The notes beneath the pieces are model-generated. The model was not told the DNA's origin. It saw nothing but the letters and a program-made list of their open reading frames with translations, and made no database searches. Below are positions 49,480-61,162 of a stretch of DNA of 64,000 bases, one piece after another. The stretch is from Acanthosepion esculentum. Its lineage: Eukaryota > Mollusca > Cephalopoda > Sepiida > Sepiidae. The position numbers and the translations under genes are program-made. The first letter of the stretch is position 1, and each line of letters opens with the position of its first letter. The DNA lies in NCBI GenBank assembly GCA_964036315.1, contig OZ038488.1, forward strand, positions 67,199,842 through 67,263,841. The letters are read 5' to 3'.

Positions 49480-49770
49480 TCAGCTTCATTATCAAAGCTT
49501 CTGTCGCTGAAGTAGTTAATGCAATGTCCATGAAAGTCGAGCTTTCGAAGTGTGGGATTTGGCTTAAAATCTCATCAGAAGCTATAGCTTCGACTTGTGT
49601 GTTTTCTCTAGCAGTCGAAGCAGGTCTCAGCGCAGACATTGTGATGGAAAGAATGGCGTGAAACGGCGCCCGAATGCACTCAAAGGATGACTCTTGTTTT
49701 ATGAAACGGGTGCACAGGATAATAGACACCTCTATATTAATCAAATGTCCAAATGGAGAATAACAGAACA
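49480..49770 (-). repeat. Dispersed repeat with - strand open frame
   Basis: The - strand frame contains FESSTFMDIALTTSATEALI. A similar segment at 50755-50845 reads RSLSFMDSILTNSIIE, and the DNA shares TGTCCATGAAAG and neighbouring bases. Probably decayed transposon sequence; family unknown. Confidence 0.45.
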
Positions 49771-50333
49771 ATCCTTGGATCCCCGCAAAAAGCTATCTTT
49801 TACTAATTAAACTTAGTCTATTACGGCTGCAGTAAAGCATCTGTTAAAATCGAATCTTTTACGCTAGAAAATTTGCCCGTAAGACGAATTCGCCAAATTA
49901 TGTATAACCTTGTAGTCGATTCACAGCCCCTAGGAGGTTATCCTTTTATGACTTTTCTGTCAGTTTTAAAATAATTTTTGATGAATTATGTTTTGGTAAT
50001 ATAATGGTCAGTGTTTGTGCAGATGGAAAAAAAATTATCATGTATGTACTTTGATCAATTATCAATATGTGCCTCTGCAAAATGGTGCAGTAGTTTTTTG
50101 GTATTTGTAAAGTGGTCCATTTGCACTAATGTTTTTGGGGAAATATGAAACTACTTTTCCCTGTGCAATCTTGTCGCTGACAAGCAATGATAAATGAAAC
50201 AAATGCAATAAAGATAAATTATTTCCGGTTAACTAACCCAGTATAACATCACGTCTTCGTCGGAAAGTTGGGGGATACTGCCATTATGATTTTATTGATG
50301 GTGGGTTCTCAAACGATCTTTTAATCGCAGGTG

Positions 50334-50336
<3 letters not shown>

Positions 50337-50390
<54 letters not shown>
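50337..50390. repeat. (AT)n microsatellite
   Basis: About 27 AT units. Confidence 0.95.
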
Positions 50391-50392
<2 letters not shown>

Positions 50393-50754
50393 GCAGAATG
50401 TGTCACTTAGCTGTTGGCGTTATATTCAGCCCCTCTACTCCGTAGAAGAACATTTTTGTAATTGTTTGGTCCATTCATCAGGAGTTTAAATTATCTTAAG
50501 GGAAAACCCTCAGGTATTACTATATATATGTTTTTTTATTACTTTGATTACTTATGCATTTTAATTAATTTTAGTTTAAATGTATCTTACGGCATATTTT
50601 ATTCCGATATTATAGATCGAACACATCCCAATCGTATTAGTGTGAAATAGGTATAAAGAAGCAGCTAGCGATCGGGCTATCTAAAAACTGTATTGACAAT
50701 AAAAATACTGCCTCGTCATTAAAGACTGCATTAAAAATGGCAATATAATTCTAG

Positions 50755-50845
50755 AGCTATATCCCGGTTTGCTACAGGATTCTATGATCGAATTAGTTAA
50801 AATGCTGTCCATGAAAGACAAGCTTCTGAAAACTTGTCGACAATT
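50755..50845 (-). repeat. Second copy of the 49.5 kb dispersed repeat
   Basis: GAATTAGTTAAAATGCTGTC and CATGAAAGACAAGCTTCTGA align with GAAGTAGTTAATGCAATGTC and CATGAAAGTCGAGCTTTCGA at about 49507. Confidence 0.5.
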
Positions 50846-52482
50846 ACCTCTTTGTTCTTGATTCATTTTAACAGTCGGATAATATTCGAACTAGAAAATT
50901 GTTATAAAAAGAAACGGTTTATCATTTTTTTTTCTCTCTTTCTCTCCAAGAGACATATTTGAAATTTTCCACTGTTCCTTTTGATAAATATGTAATTTTT
51001 ATCCATATAACTTTACTATTCAGGATACTTAACTTTTGTTTATTTTTCAGTGTATTATCTCTAATCTATTAGTGTTATCAAAATATTATGCCGAACACGT
51101 CAACAATAACTAATTTTATTTTCACCTTTTTATTTTAAAAAAAAAAAAAAAAATTTTTAAAAAACATTTAATCATTTCTTTCTTTTTTTGTCTTAATTTG
51201 TAAACTTTAATACATATTTTTAAATGTCTTCCCTTTTAAATCTCTGCTTCTTCCTTTTTTTTACCTTTTCAAGGGATCCTTATCTCACATACCTTTTTGT
51301 CTAATTAATATTTGATGATTGAATAGTATGCACTGATTAATTAATGTGTAATTAATTTGTATATTTATCCATCATTATTATTTTCTTGATTGCTGTTTTT
51401 GTTTGTTTGTTTAAAAATAATTGTACAATTTAATTATAGAAAGACTCACTGAAAACTTTTTTTTTTTTGTAAATGTGTCCTGAATTTTAGAGGCATTTTT
51501 TATCTAACAGTTTTGCTTATCGAATGCAGGAGACATTAACCCCACACCCATTTCAGAAAATCCAAATTTTAACCATCGTCTGCTTTAAACAAAATTTTAA
51601 AAAAAGAAAATGTGCTGCCCATTTTCTCAGGATGAGCTTCCTGTTAGGTTGATAGCTAATTTTCAACTTCCTCTTTTTAACTGACCATACAAGTGGCTAT
51701 ACAAATTTAGTTCGCTGCTGGCTTTTAATGATTATTTTTTTTAACATGTGACCAATAGCTTTGCCCTACTTTCTAAATAATGTCTACACATATTTTGCTA
51801 TGTGCCATGGTTGCTGTTACTGCTGCCAACGCCGACATCGCCACTGTAATCGCTGTTGCTTTTTGGTTTCATTGCATATGTATATTTTTTTATTTTATTT
51901 ATTTATTCTTTTATAATGGCTGCTTTTTACCTACTTATTTGAAAGCAGCAACAGTTCGCCTCTTTTGAAAGTTTAAAGATAAACATTTCTAATGGGCTTG
52001 AAAATAATTTATTAGATGTGCGTAAAAGTTCTGAACGAAAAATCTGTCTTAAAGTGAAGTTTTCAGTTAACATTTTATTCATTACAATTTTACATAACTT
52101 TATGAAACATGTAATTATTTCTATTCGAAATAGGAAATATTTATTTTCAAACTCTGTAACAGTCTTGGGAGGGGGGTACTATCTATTTCTCTTAATAATC
52201 ACATAGGTAATTATTCTCTGCTGCCCGGCATATGTAAGTAAAGAAGAGCAGTCTCTCAAAGAGAAGGCTTATGTAAGAAAAGCAGTCACTTAAAGAGTAG
52301 CCTTGGTTTTTCTCGAGCTGGTCGCTATTTTAATCAACCAGTGTAGGTAGGACAATGAGTCTGCAATAGATGAACGGACTCCTTGATTATTGCAAACGAG
52401 GACAATTGATTGACTTGTTTTTTACGACTTGTCAACCGTTTGTTGGTTATTTAAAACCGGAACGTATTTTTGTTTGAATTGT

Positions 52483-52652
52483 GAATATAACGAACCTGAC
52501 TGGAATTCGAACTCTGTTCTCGGATTTCTCATTCTGAGCCGTTGTCCATTACACCACCCGCACATCCTTGTTTAATGGATTAAAAAAAATGAATTTCAAT
52601 GATGTGTTGTTACTATTAGACATCGAATCATTCGGACCAGTTTTCTCATTTT
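52483..52652 (-). mobile_element. tRNA-like SINE with the same extra flank as 37558-37761
   Basis: Reverse complement: GTCCGAATGATTCGATGTC...CATTGAAATTCATTTTTTTT, then GCGGGTGGTGTAATGGACAA, then ACAGAGTTCGAATTCCAGTC. Collinear with 37558-37761 across the SINE head and about 80 bases upstream. Confidence 0.75.
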
Positions 52653-52712
52653 AATCACGTTTCGATGTTCAATATATTCCTTGGGAGAGATACTTTATAT
52701 TTAGTTACAGAA

Positions 52713-52788
52713 TTTGGTATTCCCAAGAGGTCATCCATCTTGGTACTGACCAGGATTGACGTTGCTTAACTTCGGTGATCGTACGAAA
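52713..52788 (-). mobile_element. 5S-rRNA-derived fragment
   Basis: Reverse complement TTCGTACGATCACCGAAGTT, AAGCAACGTCAATCCTGGTC, AGTACCAAGATGGATGACC and GGGAATACCA follow 5S rRNA collinearly for about 75 bases. The 5' end and the tRNA-like unit are not recognised, so it is a truncated composite SINE or an independent 5S copy. Confidence 0.75.
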
Positions 52789-53149
52789 CCCAATAAATGA
52801 GTTAACTTTGTCTGGTGGGTAGTCCATAAATAACCGGTCTCCTTTGCCATTACTTCTCGCGTCAAGGCATACCAATGACTTAACTCTTAGCACAATTATG
52901 AGGTACGGCCATGGCGATAGATGTCCAAGCTTCAGTTGTTAGATTGTGGCCACGTTTCTTAGAATCTTTTTAAATTGATAATCTTTCACTTATTAAAAAC
53001 AAATTGCTTTTATTATACATATCCGTGCATTTATCTAATGTAAATTAAGTACAATTGCAAAGAAGAGGAATATCATTCTTGTAAGTCCTCATCTGAAGAT
53101 AATCAGCGGTTCCTAGGTATTTACTCTGTCTTCCCACCAAGACGAGTTG

Positions 53150-53445
53150 TGACACAAGGTCAGTTTTTAAGGTGAGGAACCCGAGCGCGTACACCTGGGC
53201 AAGGAACCCGAGCGCGTACACCTGGGCAAGGAACAAAAATTGCCCGAAGCCCCCGCAACCGTCGGTTGCGCTGGCCTCGGTGCGAGCACCGGTCCATCTC
53301 TCGGGTGCAATGAGAGAGCGCAGACTCGGCCAGCTGTTCCCCAGGGCTGGGCACCTCTCAGTATAATTTTCCTCAGTTGCGGTTCTGTCCTTTGACGGAG
53401 TCACCCCTGAGTGCACTCTGCCCCAAAGACAGACACGCAACTGAG
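53150..53445 (-). other. GC-rich island with 27-bp tandem duplication and a - strand open frame
   Basis: Strikingly GC-rich against its AT-rich surroundings. GGAACCCGAGCGCGTACACC plus TGGGCAA is exactly doubled at 53176-53202 and 53203-53229. On the - strand a 131-codon frame (53045-53440) contains a doubled LAQVYALGF and the stretch CPALGNSWPSLRSLIAPERW. No family recognised. It may be transposon-derived or a captured exon. Confidence 0.45.
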
Positions 53446-53984
53446 AGATGATAAATAGATGTGCTACAAACCTCTCAGGAGATGGGTTTACACACCAATC
53501 AGTGGTTCCTATGTAGATCTGATTGTAGAATTACCGTATTTTTGCCACTCAAAGTAATCCATACAAAGTTTCGGCTTTTTAATTAGACAATGTATTTTAC
53601 GAAAGTTCCGTCTGGTATAACAGATGCCAGCATACTGAACCGAATCTGAGAACAAAGCTCTAATTTTTACAGTTGTTAGCATTCACTTTGTTCGTGAGAA
53701 GGCATTAATTCATTTCTCCCTTGACTCTGTCCTATCACTTATCTTGATAAAATCTCACCACTGACATGCTAGGATGGCTGAGGGAGATGAGTGAACTCTT
53801 AGACGAGACATTCTCTTCTGACCACCTTACTTGCGCAGGAAATAACAACAAAAAAAACGTTATTCCTGTTGTAAGCTCTCGCAGTGATAATACTTCGTAT
53901 AAGTGAAATAAATTGTTGATTGGTCAGTTTTCTTAAAATTTTATTTAAGAGATTTACCAGAATTAAGTTATGAATAATATTCAA

Positions 53985-54050
53985 ATTCCATTTTTTGTCA
54001 TGTCCCTTCATGACGAAGGCGATCATGGCTCCCCACAGACTTTTCATTAT
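53985..54050 (-). pseudogene. LINE tail fragment
   Basis: SLWGAMIAFVMKGHD on the - strand matches LWRAMISHIL of the 5.5 kb copy. Confidence 0.5.
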
Positions 54051-55552
54051 CTGTGGAAATTAAGGAAAATACGTTTTTATTGATGCCAGGAAGCTTGTAG
54101 ATTTTGGAATTAAAAAAAAAAAATTGGAATGACTAATTGTTTGCCTTAGATTTCATTGAGTCTTGTGTGTGTGTTATGAATTTTTCTCCAGTCAGTCTAT
54201 GCTATACTTTCAAAGAAAAGCAAATACAACTTTTGGCTTTTAACAGATGCCCATTATTCTATAAGTTGAAATAAATGTTATTTGAAGGTTAAACAAAAAA
54301 AAAAAAAATAAACACCCAATCTTGAACCAACAATCTTGTTTTTATATGAATAAAAAAATCCTCAGAGCCAGGATTTGATTAAAGCAAAATTTCTTTGTTA
54401 AAGAAAGTAACTGACTTATGATCCAAAATTTTTCTAAGCGGAATTTCTAGCTTAATAAAAAGTATCGTATATATTACCATTTCTTGTTGCTTTGAAACTA
54501 TTCAATATGCTGACTGGCACAAATATTTTTGTTTTTATTTACTTTTTTTCTCATATATATGATATACTTTTTATGCTTTAATGAATGAAAATTGTTACAT
54601 TGTCTTTGTTTAAATTTAATTTTACTGAACGTTTTTGGTCTACTATTCAGCTCATAAAACAGAAACGTCTCTTTTTGACATTGATTATTTAGGGGTGGAT
54701 TTAAATAATACTTTGATTCTTTGAAAAAAATAATGCAGTTTGACTAATTCAGTATTTTTTTTCTTCTGCATTTTATAGTAAGCTTTTTTCATAAAAGTAA
54801 GCTATTTTTTTATAAAGTTTTTTTTTCTTCAGACGTAATGTTTTTCTCCATATTCTGTTCCAAAAACTGGAATTTACTAGTTACAGAAAATCTGTCAATT
54901 ATGCTTATTTCTCAGTGTTTGACTTTGAATAGTTGGCTATATTAATTTTTAACTATTTTTTTTTTTCGTTTTCTTTTTTTTTTTATTATCGCAAGGCTCT
55001 GTGTTACACAGGCTGTCAAGAATAAGTGATAGTTCTGCTCTTATCAATGGCAGCCACTTTTATTTCTATAATGCTTGATAGAAATGCGTGGTAACATGAG
55101 CGTTGTGATTTTAAAAAGTAACAATATACAAATACTTCGTTTGCAAAATTAAGACAACTTGGTGTCACTTAAAATATTTATTTTTCTGATACTAGGAGAT
55201 CTGTCCTAAAGTTTAATATCTATTTAGCCTGTATCTAAAAAAAAAAAGTGATTTTTATAATTCATGATTATTTTTTCTATTTTTATATCTATAGAAGAAA
55301 AAAAAGACTGAATACCTCAAACTGTTTTTATAATAAACAATAAAAAAAATGATTTTAATGAGAATATTTTAAATAAAATGCATAATTTAAATCTTTAATT
55401 TGCATGGTGTTAAATTAGTTGGGTAAAAAATTAATTGCATGATTAATGGAATGGCAGATTGTGTGTGTGTTCCACTAATGTAAATAAAACTATCTATATA
55501 CTAATTTCAAATCTTCAAAAGGACATAGTGGTAACACATATTTCTTACACAG

Positions 55553-55623
55553 GCTGCCCGTAAACTGGCCATAACAGAAGTAGATCTTGAGCGCGCAGAA
55601 GCCCGTTTAGAGGCTGCTGAGGC
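55553..55623 (+). CDS. TPM: Tropomyosin exon 5a
   Basis: A 71-bp exon, acceptor TTACACAG, donor GTAAGT. It starts in phase 0 and encodes AARKLAITEVDLERAEARLE, then AAE and two bases (GC) of an Ala codon that exon 6 would complete. The wording is the strongly conserved tropomyosin signature (RKL...E.DLERAE.R.E). It covers residues of about 165-188, actin-binding period 5, which is important for actin affinity in studied tropomyosins. It follows any of the exon 4 versions in frame. Confidence 0.97.
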
Positions 55624-55696
55624 GTAAGTATATGATTTTTTGTCACCTGTTTTGTTCAATCCATTACTGACCACCCATATTTTTTTTCTCCATTAG

Positions 55697-55767
55697 ACAG
55701 TACGCCGACTTAAGGTTGTTGAAAATGACTTAGGAATGGCGGAAGATCAAAGCTTAAAACACGAAAG
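55697..55767 (+). CDS. TPM: Tropomyosin alternative exon 5b
   Basis: A second 71-bp block 73 bp after exon 5a, with a strong acceptor (TTTTTCTCCATTAG) and donor AAAG/GTTGGT. In phase 0 it is open and reads TVRRLKVVENDLGMAEDQSL, then KHE and two bases (AG). Start phase, end phase and length equal exon 5a. Residues matching 5a or vertebrate exon 5 include R167, L169, E173, D175, L176, A179, E180 and E187, plus V172-type hydrophobics. Differences include loss of R178 and R182, and His at core position 186. Inclusion of both 5a and 5b would shift the frame. The donor is weaker than that of 5a, so it may be a regulated minor version; a decayed copy is the alternative, but no stop is present. Confidence 0.83.
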
Positions 55768-56200
55768 GTTGGTTACTTCATATCAGGCTCTTCTCTGTAT
55801 GAAAGGGAAGATGATATGCTATCAAACCTGCTCATCCTCTGAGACTAGCTGTTTATAAAGCAGGCTCTCTTTAGTCTGCGGGATGATGCCATCAATCTAG
55901 CCAAAAAAAAAAGAAAAGAATATGAGCTATTCATGTTGTCATAATTTGAAACTCCCAGTCTTAGGTTGTTTTGCACAAAACGCTAAAAGAGCCATCTTTG
56001 GATTTGGTTCAAAGCTGTGTTTTAATCAGTAGGCTGATTTATCAAACGACTACCTAATATATTAAGCGTATTTTTAGGCCTATAAGACGCCTATTTTACA
56101 AACTGCTAAATCAATTTAATATACAACCATATAATAATGATATATCCGGACAAAATATGTAAGATCGAATACGTGAAAACTAGTTGGATGATTTAATTGT

Positions 56201-56269
56201 TTATTTTCTTAAAGGTTTCGCTCACTACGGATTATGCTCGTAGAGAGCGAAACGTTAACAAGAAAATAA
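56201..56269. repeat. AT-rich hairpin with GCGAAAC stem
   Basis: TTATTTTCTTAAAGGTTTCG at 56201 and the reverse complement of GAGCGAAACGTTAACAAGAA (56245) form imperfect arms of about 24 bases. An inner CTACGG...CTCGTAG can also pair. Confidence 0.6.
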
Positions 56270-57364
56270 ATTTAGAAAAAAAAAAAGAAGTAAACATCCA
56301 AGTTTTCACATATTCCATTTTTATATACCCTATACTATATTTATCTTCAATAGATAACTCTCTGGTCACAAGACCAGCACATTGGACAGTAAACGGTTTT
56401 ATGTGCGTCTTACACACTGATAAATAGTAATTTTTAAAAAATTTTTTTTTTCCGTTCATTTTTTCATTTTTTATTTTATTTTCTAGCAGCCCCCCTACAA
56501 TTTTTATGTTTTAAAGTTCATTAATCTAAGATGCTAGTGGTTTTCCGGAACGTATGGGAAACTATAATGAAACTAGCAGCTGAAGGATGCCAGTCAAGTA
56601 ATTAGAAATTTCTATGTCTGTATTCTCTATCAAGAATTTCTGAGGTCTTGAGACTGGGGCCAATTAAGTGCCAATCATAAACCAACCAATAACGAATTGT
56701 TAATGTTTCTGTCCAGAAGGACGTAACAAAATATGCATATTGCATACATATTTACATTATTCATCATTTTTCATAATTTCCTCTTTTTTTTCTCTCCCCT
56801 CTCTTTATCACATTATTTCCTTCCCCACCCTCTTTATCACATTATCCTTGAGTTTTGAACATTATGTACCAATTTTTTTATGTTGCATAGGTTTGATTTT
56901 TTTTTTTTTTTTTTTAACTTGTTTAATCCTTTCATCTCTGACGAACTATTTATGTCATATCAAAATAAACCTCACTGGACTTAGAATATCAACTCTGCTT
57001 TTTAACAAAATAAGTTTTTTGGTGAGGCAGACACCATTTTCTTTTTGTTTTTATCAGCACCGATATTCAGAACTTAAAACGATTACTTGGTTACTTATTT
57101 TAGTGCATCATCTTTCTTAAAGTGGCTTTTTATAGCTATCTGTCACTTGTATTATTTACAACTAAGATTGTTTTTACATTGATATAAGTAGTGAAGTAAT
57201 CGTTATAAGTAACCTGGTTAATCGAAATAATTGCTACGAAATTTGTGTGTGCATGGCTATTTTTTTAATTTTATATTATATATATATAATATTTATCGGT
57301 GTTGCTACAAAAGTGTGTAATTTCTTGGACATGCACTCCACTCCATTTTGGTCATAAACATCTA

Positions 57365-57700
57365 TAACGCTTGTATTATGGGCAGTGAAATTGGTGGGCC
57401 AGGTTCAAATACTGGCTTTGTATATTGTTCACTGTCACACTGATACCTTTTAAAAAAGATGTAATTCTCTCCTCTCTACCCCTACCCAGCTATGGATTAA
57501 ATAGTAGGGGAGCCTAGATTCTCTAACCTTTTGGTCAGTCAGTCTAGGTGAAGATATCCACTGAATTGAAAACGGTGGAGTAGGCAATAGGAAACCTTTT
57601 GTCTTTCTAAGAATTCATAGCAATTCCCAAATAATAAAAAGGAATCTGGAGAGTCATGATCGCTTATGTTCTTGAAGGAACATAGCATTAAAAATAATTT
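57365..57700 (+). mobile_element. SINE of the second tail type (copy 2)
   Basis: B-box-like GGCCAGGTTCAAATACTGGC, central CCCAGCTATGGATTAAATAG, tail GGAGTAGGCAATAGGAAACC...AAAAAGGAATCTGGAGAGTC and CATTAAAAAT, collinear with 34005-34370. Confidence 0.7.
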
Positions 57701-59565
57701 AAAATAAAAATTACCCAAAGTATGTCTTTTGGAAAGCTTTTTTTTTTTTTCTTTTTTCTCTCTCGAATGTTCATCTATAGCAACTTGTATAAAATGTCAC
57801 ATTTTGTTTTCAGTCATGAAAGGGTTAAACTAGTTTTTATCCCAATTATTTAATTTCATAAAATGTATCTTTTTCAAATGTGTTTCTGCTTTCGTTTTTC
57901 TGCTTGACTATCTAACTCCTTAAGACTCCTTTTTTTATTTTAATATTATTTTTATAAAACTGTTTTATTTTGTCTTGGTTTCCAATTTTAGCGAATAGAA
58001 TTTCAATATTCAATTAATATCGATCCTAGTTTTGTTATATTTTTAATTTTAAGTAAAAGTAGTTCAATTGACTCTTTTGGAATGGTTTCTACACTAAGGA
58101 TGGCTAGATAAGCATGGTACTTGATAGCATGTCTGATTTGAAATTCTCTTCCTCTAACCTCTTTCTCTTTGGAAGAGGCACTGACTTTTTAAAATGGGGG
58201 ATTTCATTTAATTAGTTTTATTATCTTTTATAAAAATGCATAGTTTAATCTGTCCAAATTTTGGGGTTTATGGAACAATCTTAGAAAAAGATATTTTAGA
58301 TTAAAAATGTTACTACATTTCTCTCCTAATAAATTCATGTATGTAATGAATGTAACCTATTATGGGATAGCATGATATATTTAACAAAAAGTGAAATTTC
58401 CAAACTTTTCATTCCTTATTTTAAAATTATACTTTAAGTCATTTGTTTAACAATAGATTATGAAATCTCCTTTTTACTAATATTTAGTACAACTCTGGTA
58501 AACTTAACTCTTTGAAGAAAAATATTTGACTGATTATTTAATCAGACAAAATTTTTTCCCAGCATGCTTTGTAAAAAGCTTGATAACTTTGCACATTCTT
58601 TTAAATTGTCAGTGTCTCTTCAGCTTTAATTTCTTGAAAATTGTGTGCCTTATTAAGGGATTTTTTAATTTCCTGTCTTTGTAATTTTTATTTTTATAAA
58701 CAAAAGGCTTCAATTGGAATTTATAAATTTCATAAATTGTTCAATTCTTCATTGGTGGGGAAAAAACAAAAGCGATTATCTTTATACTATTATTACTTTT
58801 TTGTCTCATTTGCACACAATTTTCTTCTGATCTCCAAATTTTATTGACCCACCTGCAACATTCATCTATGTACAATGTAGCTACGTTTATGGAAAATATT
58901 AAGATTCCTGTCTTAACATTTCCAAGAATTTTGGTAACAATATTGTTTCTTTTTTACCATTTTTATTCACAATTTAAATATCAATTGAATTTTGTGCTGA
59001 GACTATTTGCAGCCCAGAACAAACAAAAATCAAATTTTCTCTAAAGAATAAGTATTTTTTTTTTTTGTTTGGGAAGAAAAACAAAAACAAAACAAACTAA
59101 AGTTCTGATGCTAGCTACATTATATAAAAGTATAAACATTTATTTTGAAACTGTAATTAATCTGTAACTGTTTCTATTGAAATTAATTTCTTGCATTGTG
59201 TGGGTCAACATTTTTTTTTTTTTGTTTTTTTTTTTTGTTTTTGAACTGGTTGTACAAAAGTTCTGCTAGAGCCAATATGCTTAATGGAAGGACATTTTTG
59301 CTACAACCAGTTTAAATTGCTTTGTTAAATTTAAAAAAAAAAGATTTTAATTGAAAATGCTTTGCCTTGTGTGATTATCAAATAAGACAAATCTTTGGGA
59401 TTTGTTTTGTTTTTATATTCACAAATCTTTTTGCTAGGGACTGGATGTTTTTTCAACAGGAATAAAACATTTTCTTCATTCAACATAAGTAATATTCTTA
59501 AATGTGTGTGTGTGTACAAATACTTAGTAAAAGGATAAGTGTTCAATGTTGAAGACTGCTTCTCA

Positions 59566-59600
59566 TATATATATATATATATAATATATATATATATATC
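59566..59600. repeat. (AT)n microsatellite
   Basis: (AT)n with one AA interruption. Confidence 0.9.
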
Positions 59601-60590
59601 TCACACATTGAGTACTGGTAAAATAGTGCTCACTGTATAATAACAAAGCTATAGTTTATATTAATAATAAAAATACATTTTTTACACACTAGTACCACAA
59701 CTGAGTTTCATTCAGAATGTAATTGTTAAGTGTTAATGGAAAACTGAATTTGTGGAAAATATATAATGATACTGACCTTCAAGTATAGGTAATAAATACA
59801 TAGCAAAGAAATTATATCCAGAGTAAGTGCCCCTGTAAATTCAAGAGACCAAATCAGCAGACATAATATAAATTGGCCCAACTGATGGAGTTCTATTAAT
59901 AAATATTCCCTATGGATCCTTTTTTGGCACGGAACTCTGCATCATGGTGCATAGAAGCATAAACATCTCCCTCAGTAGTGATGGGTGACTTTGAAGATGG
60001 AACATGCAGTATGTGATCACCATTAATGGTTAAATGAGAAAAAAAATAAGACCAATGAATAATGAGATATATATTGAAAACTAATTCAGTTCTTTGTAAT
60101 TTATTGATCTTTTTGCCGTTGGAAGTATCGGCAGTTGACTGCATTGCTTCTTTACGATTATTCTTGCTCAGTCAACTTTAACTCTACAATCTTCTTTCAT
60201 TCAGATGTGACATGTTCTGTGTGCTTGTGGACAGAACTCATTCTAATGATATCTATGAAAAAGAGGCCTCCTCTGCTGATATTACTAATGTCACTTGTTC
60301 ACAAATTATCCTAAGAAATGAGACATTTTAAAAGTTATCAATAATACATTTTTTATGACATAAACATTATTTATTTTGGAAAGAATCTAAGGCATACTTG
60401 GACCCTTCATGACTTTAATTTATTTATATTATATAGAAATGTTTCATTGAAGTCTACTGACAAAGGACTGTTTAACCTTTTTATCATATTTTTCTTGTAT
60501 TTGTACAAGAGATTTCTTATTTTTTGATGGTGTGTACAAAATGTTCAAATGATTGAGATATATATATATATAATACACACACATACTGTC

Positions 60591-60670
60591 AAAAAAAGGA
60601 AATCCCTTGTATAAATGCAAGAAAAATATAAAGCTTAATTTCAGTACCTTGTCAGCTGTTTTCAATTGTA
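60591..60670 (+). repeat. Direct repeat, left copy
   Basis: AAAGGAAATCCCTTGTATAA, ATGCAAGAAAAATATAAAGC and AGTACCTTGTCAGCTGT recur at 61241-61325 in the same order. Both copies follow an (AT)n/(AC)n tract. Confidence 0.88.
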
Positions 60671-60673
60671 TGG

Positions 60674-60709
<36 letters not shown>

Positions 60710-60715
60710 ATAATT

Positions 60716-61162
60716 GGCCACTCGATATCGAGGACACCCGTTGCAATGCACAGCTAGCTAGCGCATATTGCAACATTTGCACAGACATTTTTTGCAATTT
60801 CCCAACTGGGAAATGCCCACAGAGCCCACCTGCAGTTTATACTGTTATTGGCGTGTGCAGAGCCAATTAACAGTTTTTTAGAGTGTTGGTGCGAACCCAG
60901 CGTGAACATGAATGAACAAGGCTGGCCACCTTAACTCGCAATCATGGTGTTTTGTGATATCATGCTAGCTTTGGCCCACGAGGTCTTCCACGCAGTTTCC
61001 TCTCCCAAATTCCCTCACATGGTTTTTGGTGGACCCGTGGCTATGGAACAGACACTTGCCAAAGGTGCCCTGCGCTTGGAGTCCGATAGCTGCTGAAATT
61101 AATTCCAGCCAGGATTTGAACTCGGTGCCTCGTGATTCTAAAGCAACGCCTTAGACCACTCA

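Larger units (their letters stand above)
48598..55552 (+). other. Intron between exon 4d and exon 5a (7 kb)
   Basis: Donor GTGACA, acceptor TTCTTACACAG. No further exon 4 copy was recognised. It contains poly-A/T runs (48345-48395, 48730-48850), a dispersed repeat in two copies (49480-49560 and 50755-50845), an (AT)n (50337-50390), a SINE (52483-52566, - strand), a 5S-rRNA-like fragment (52713-52788, - strand), a GC-rich patch with a 27-bp tandem duplication (53150-53445) and a LINE tail (53985-54050, - strand). About 51.0-52.4 kb and 54.1-55.5 kb are plain AT-rich intron. Confidence 0.85.

Noticed and set aside
55697..55767. Interpretation as tropomyosin exon 6
   Set aside because: Exon 6 is normally 76 bp and must start with one base to complete the Ala codon; this block starts in phase 0, is 71 bp and aligns with exon 5 instead.
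56740..57120. 126-codon + strand frame rich in Phe, Leu and Ser
   Set aside because: T-rich intron sequence; composition explains the open frame.
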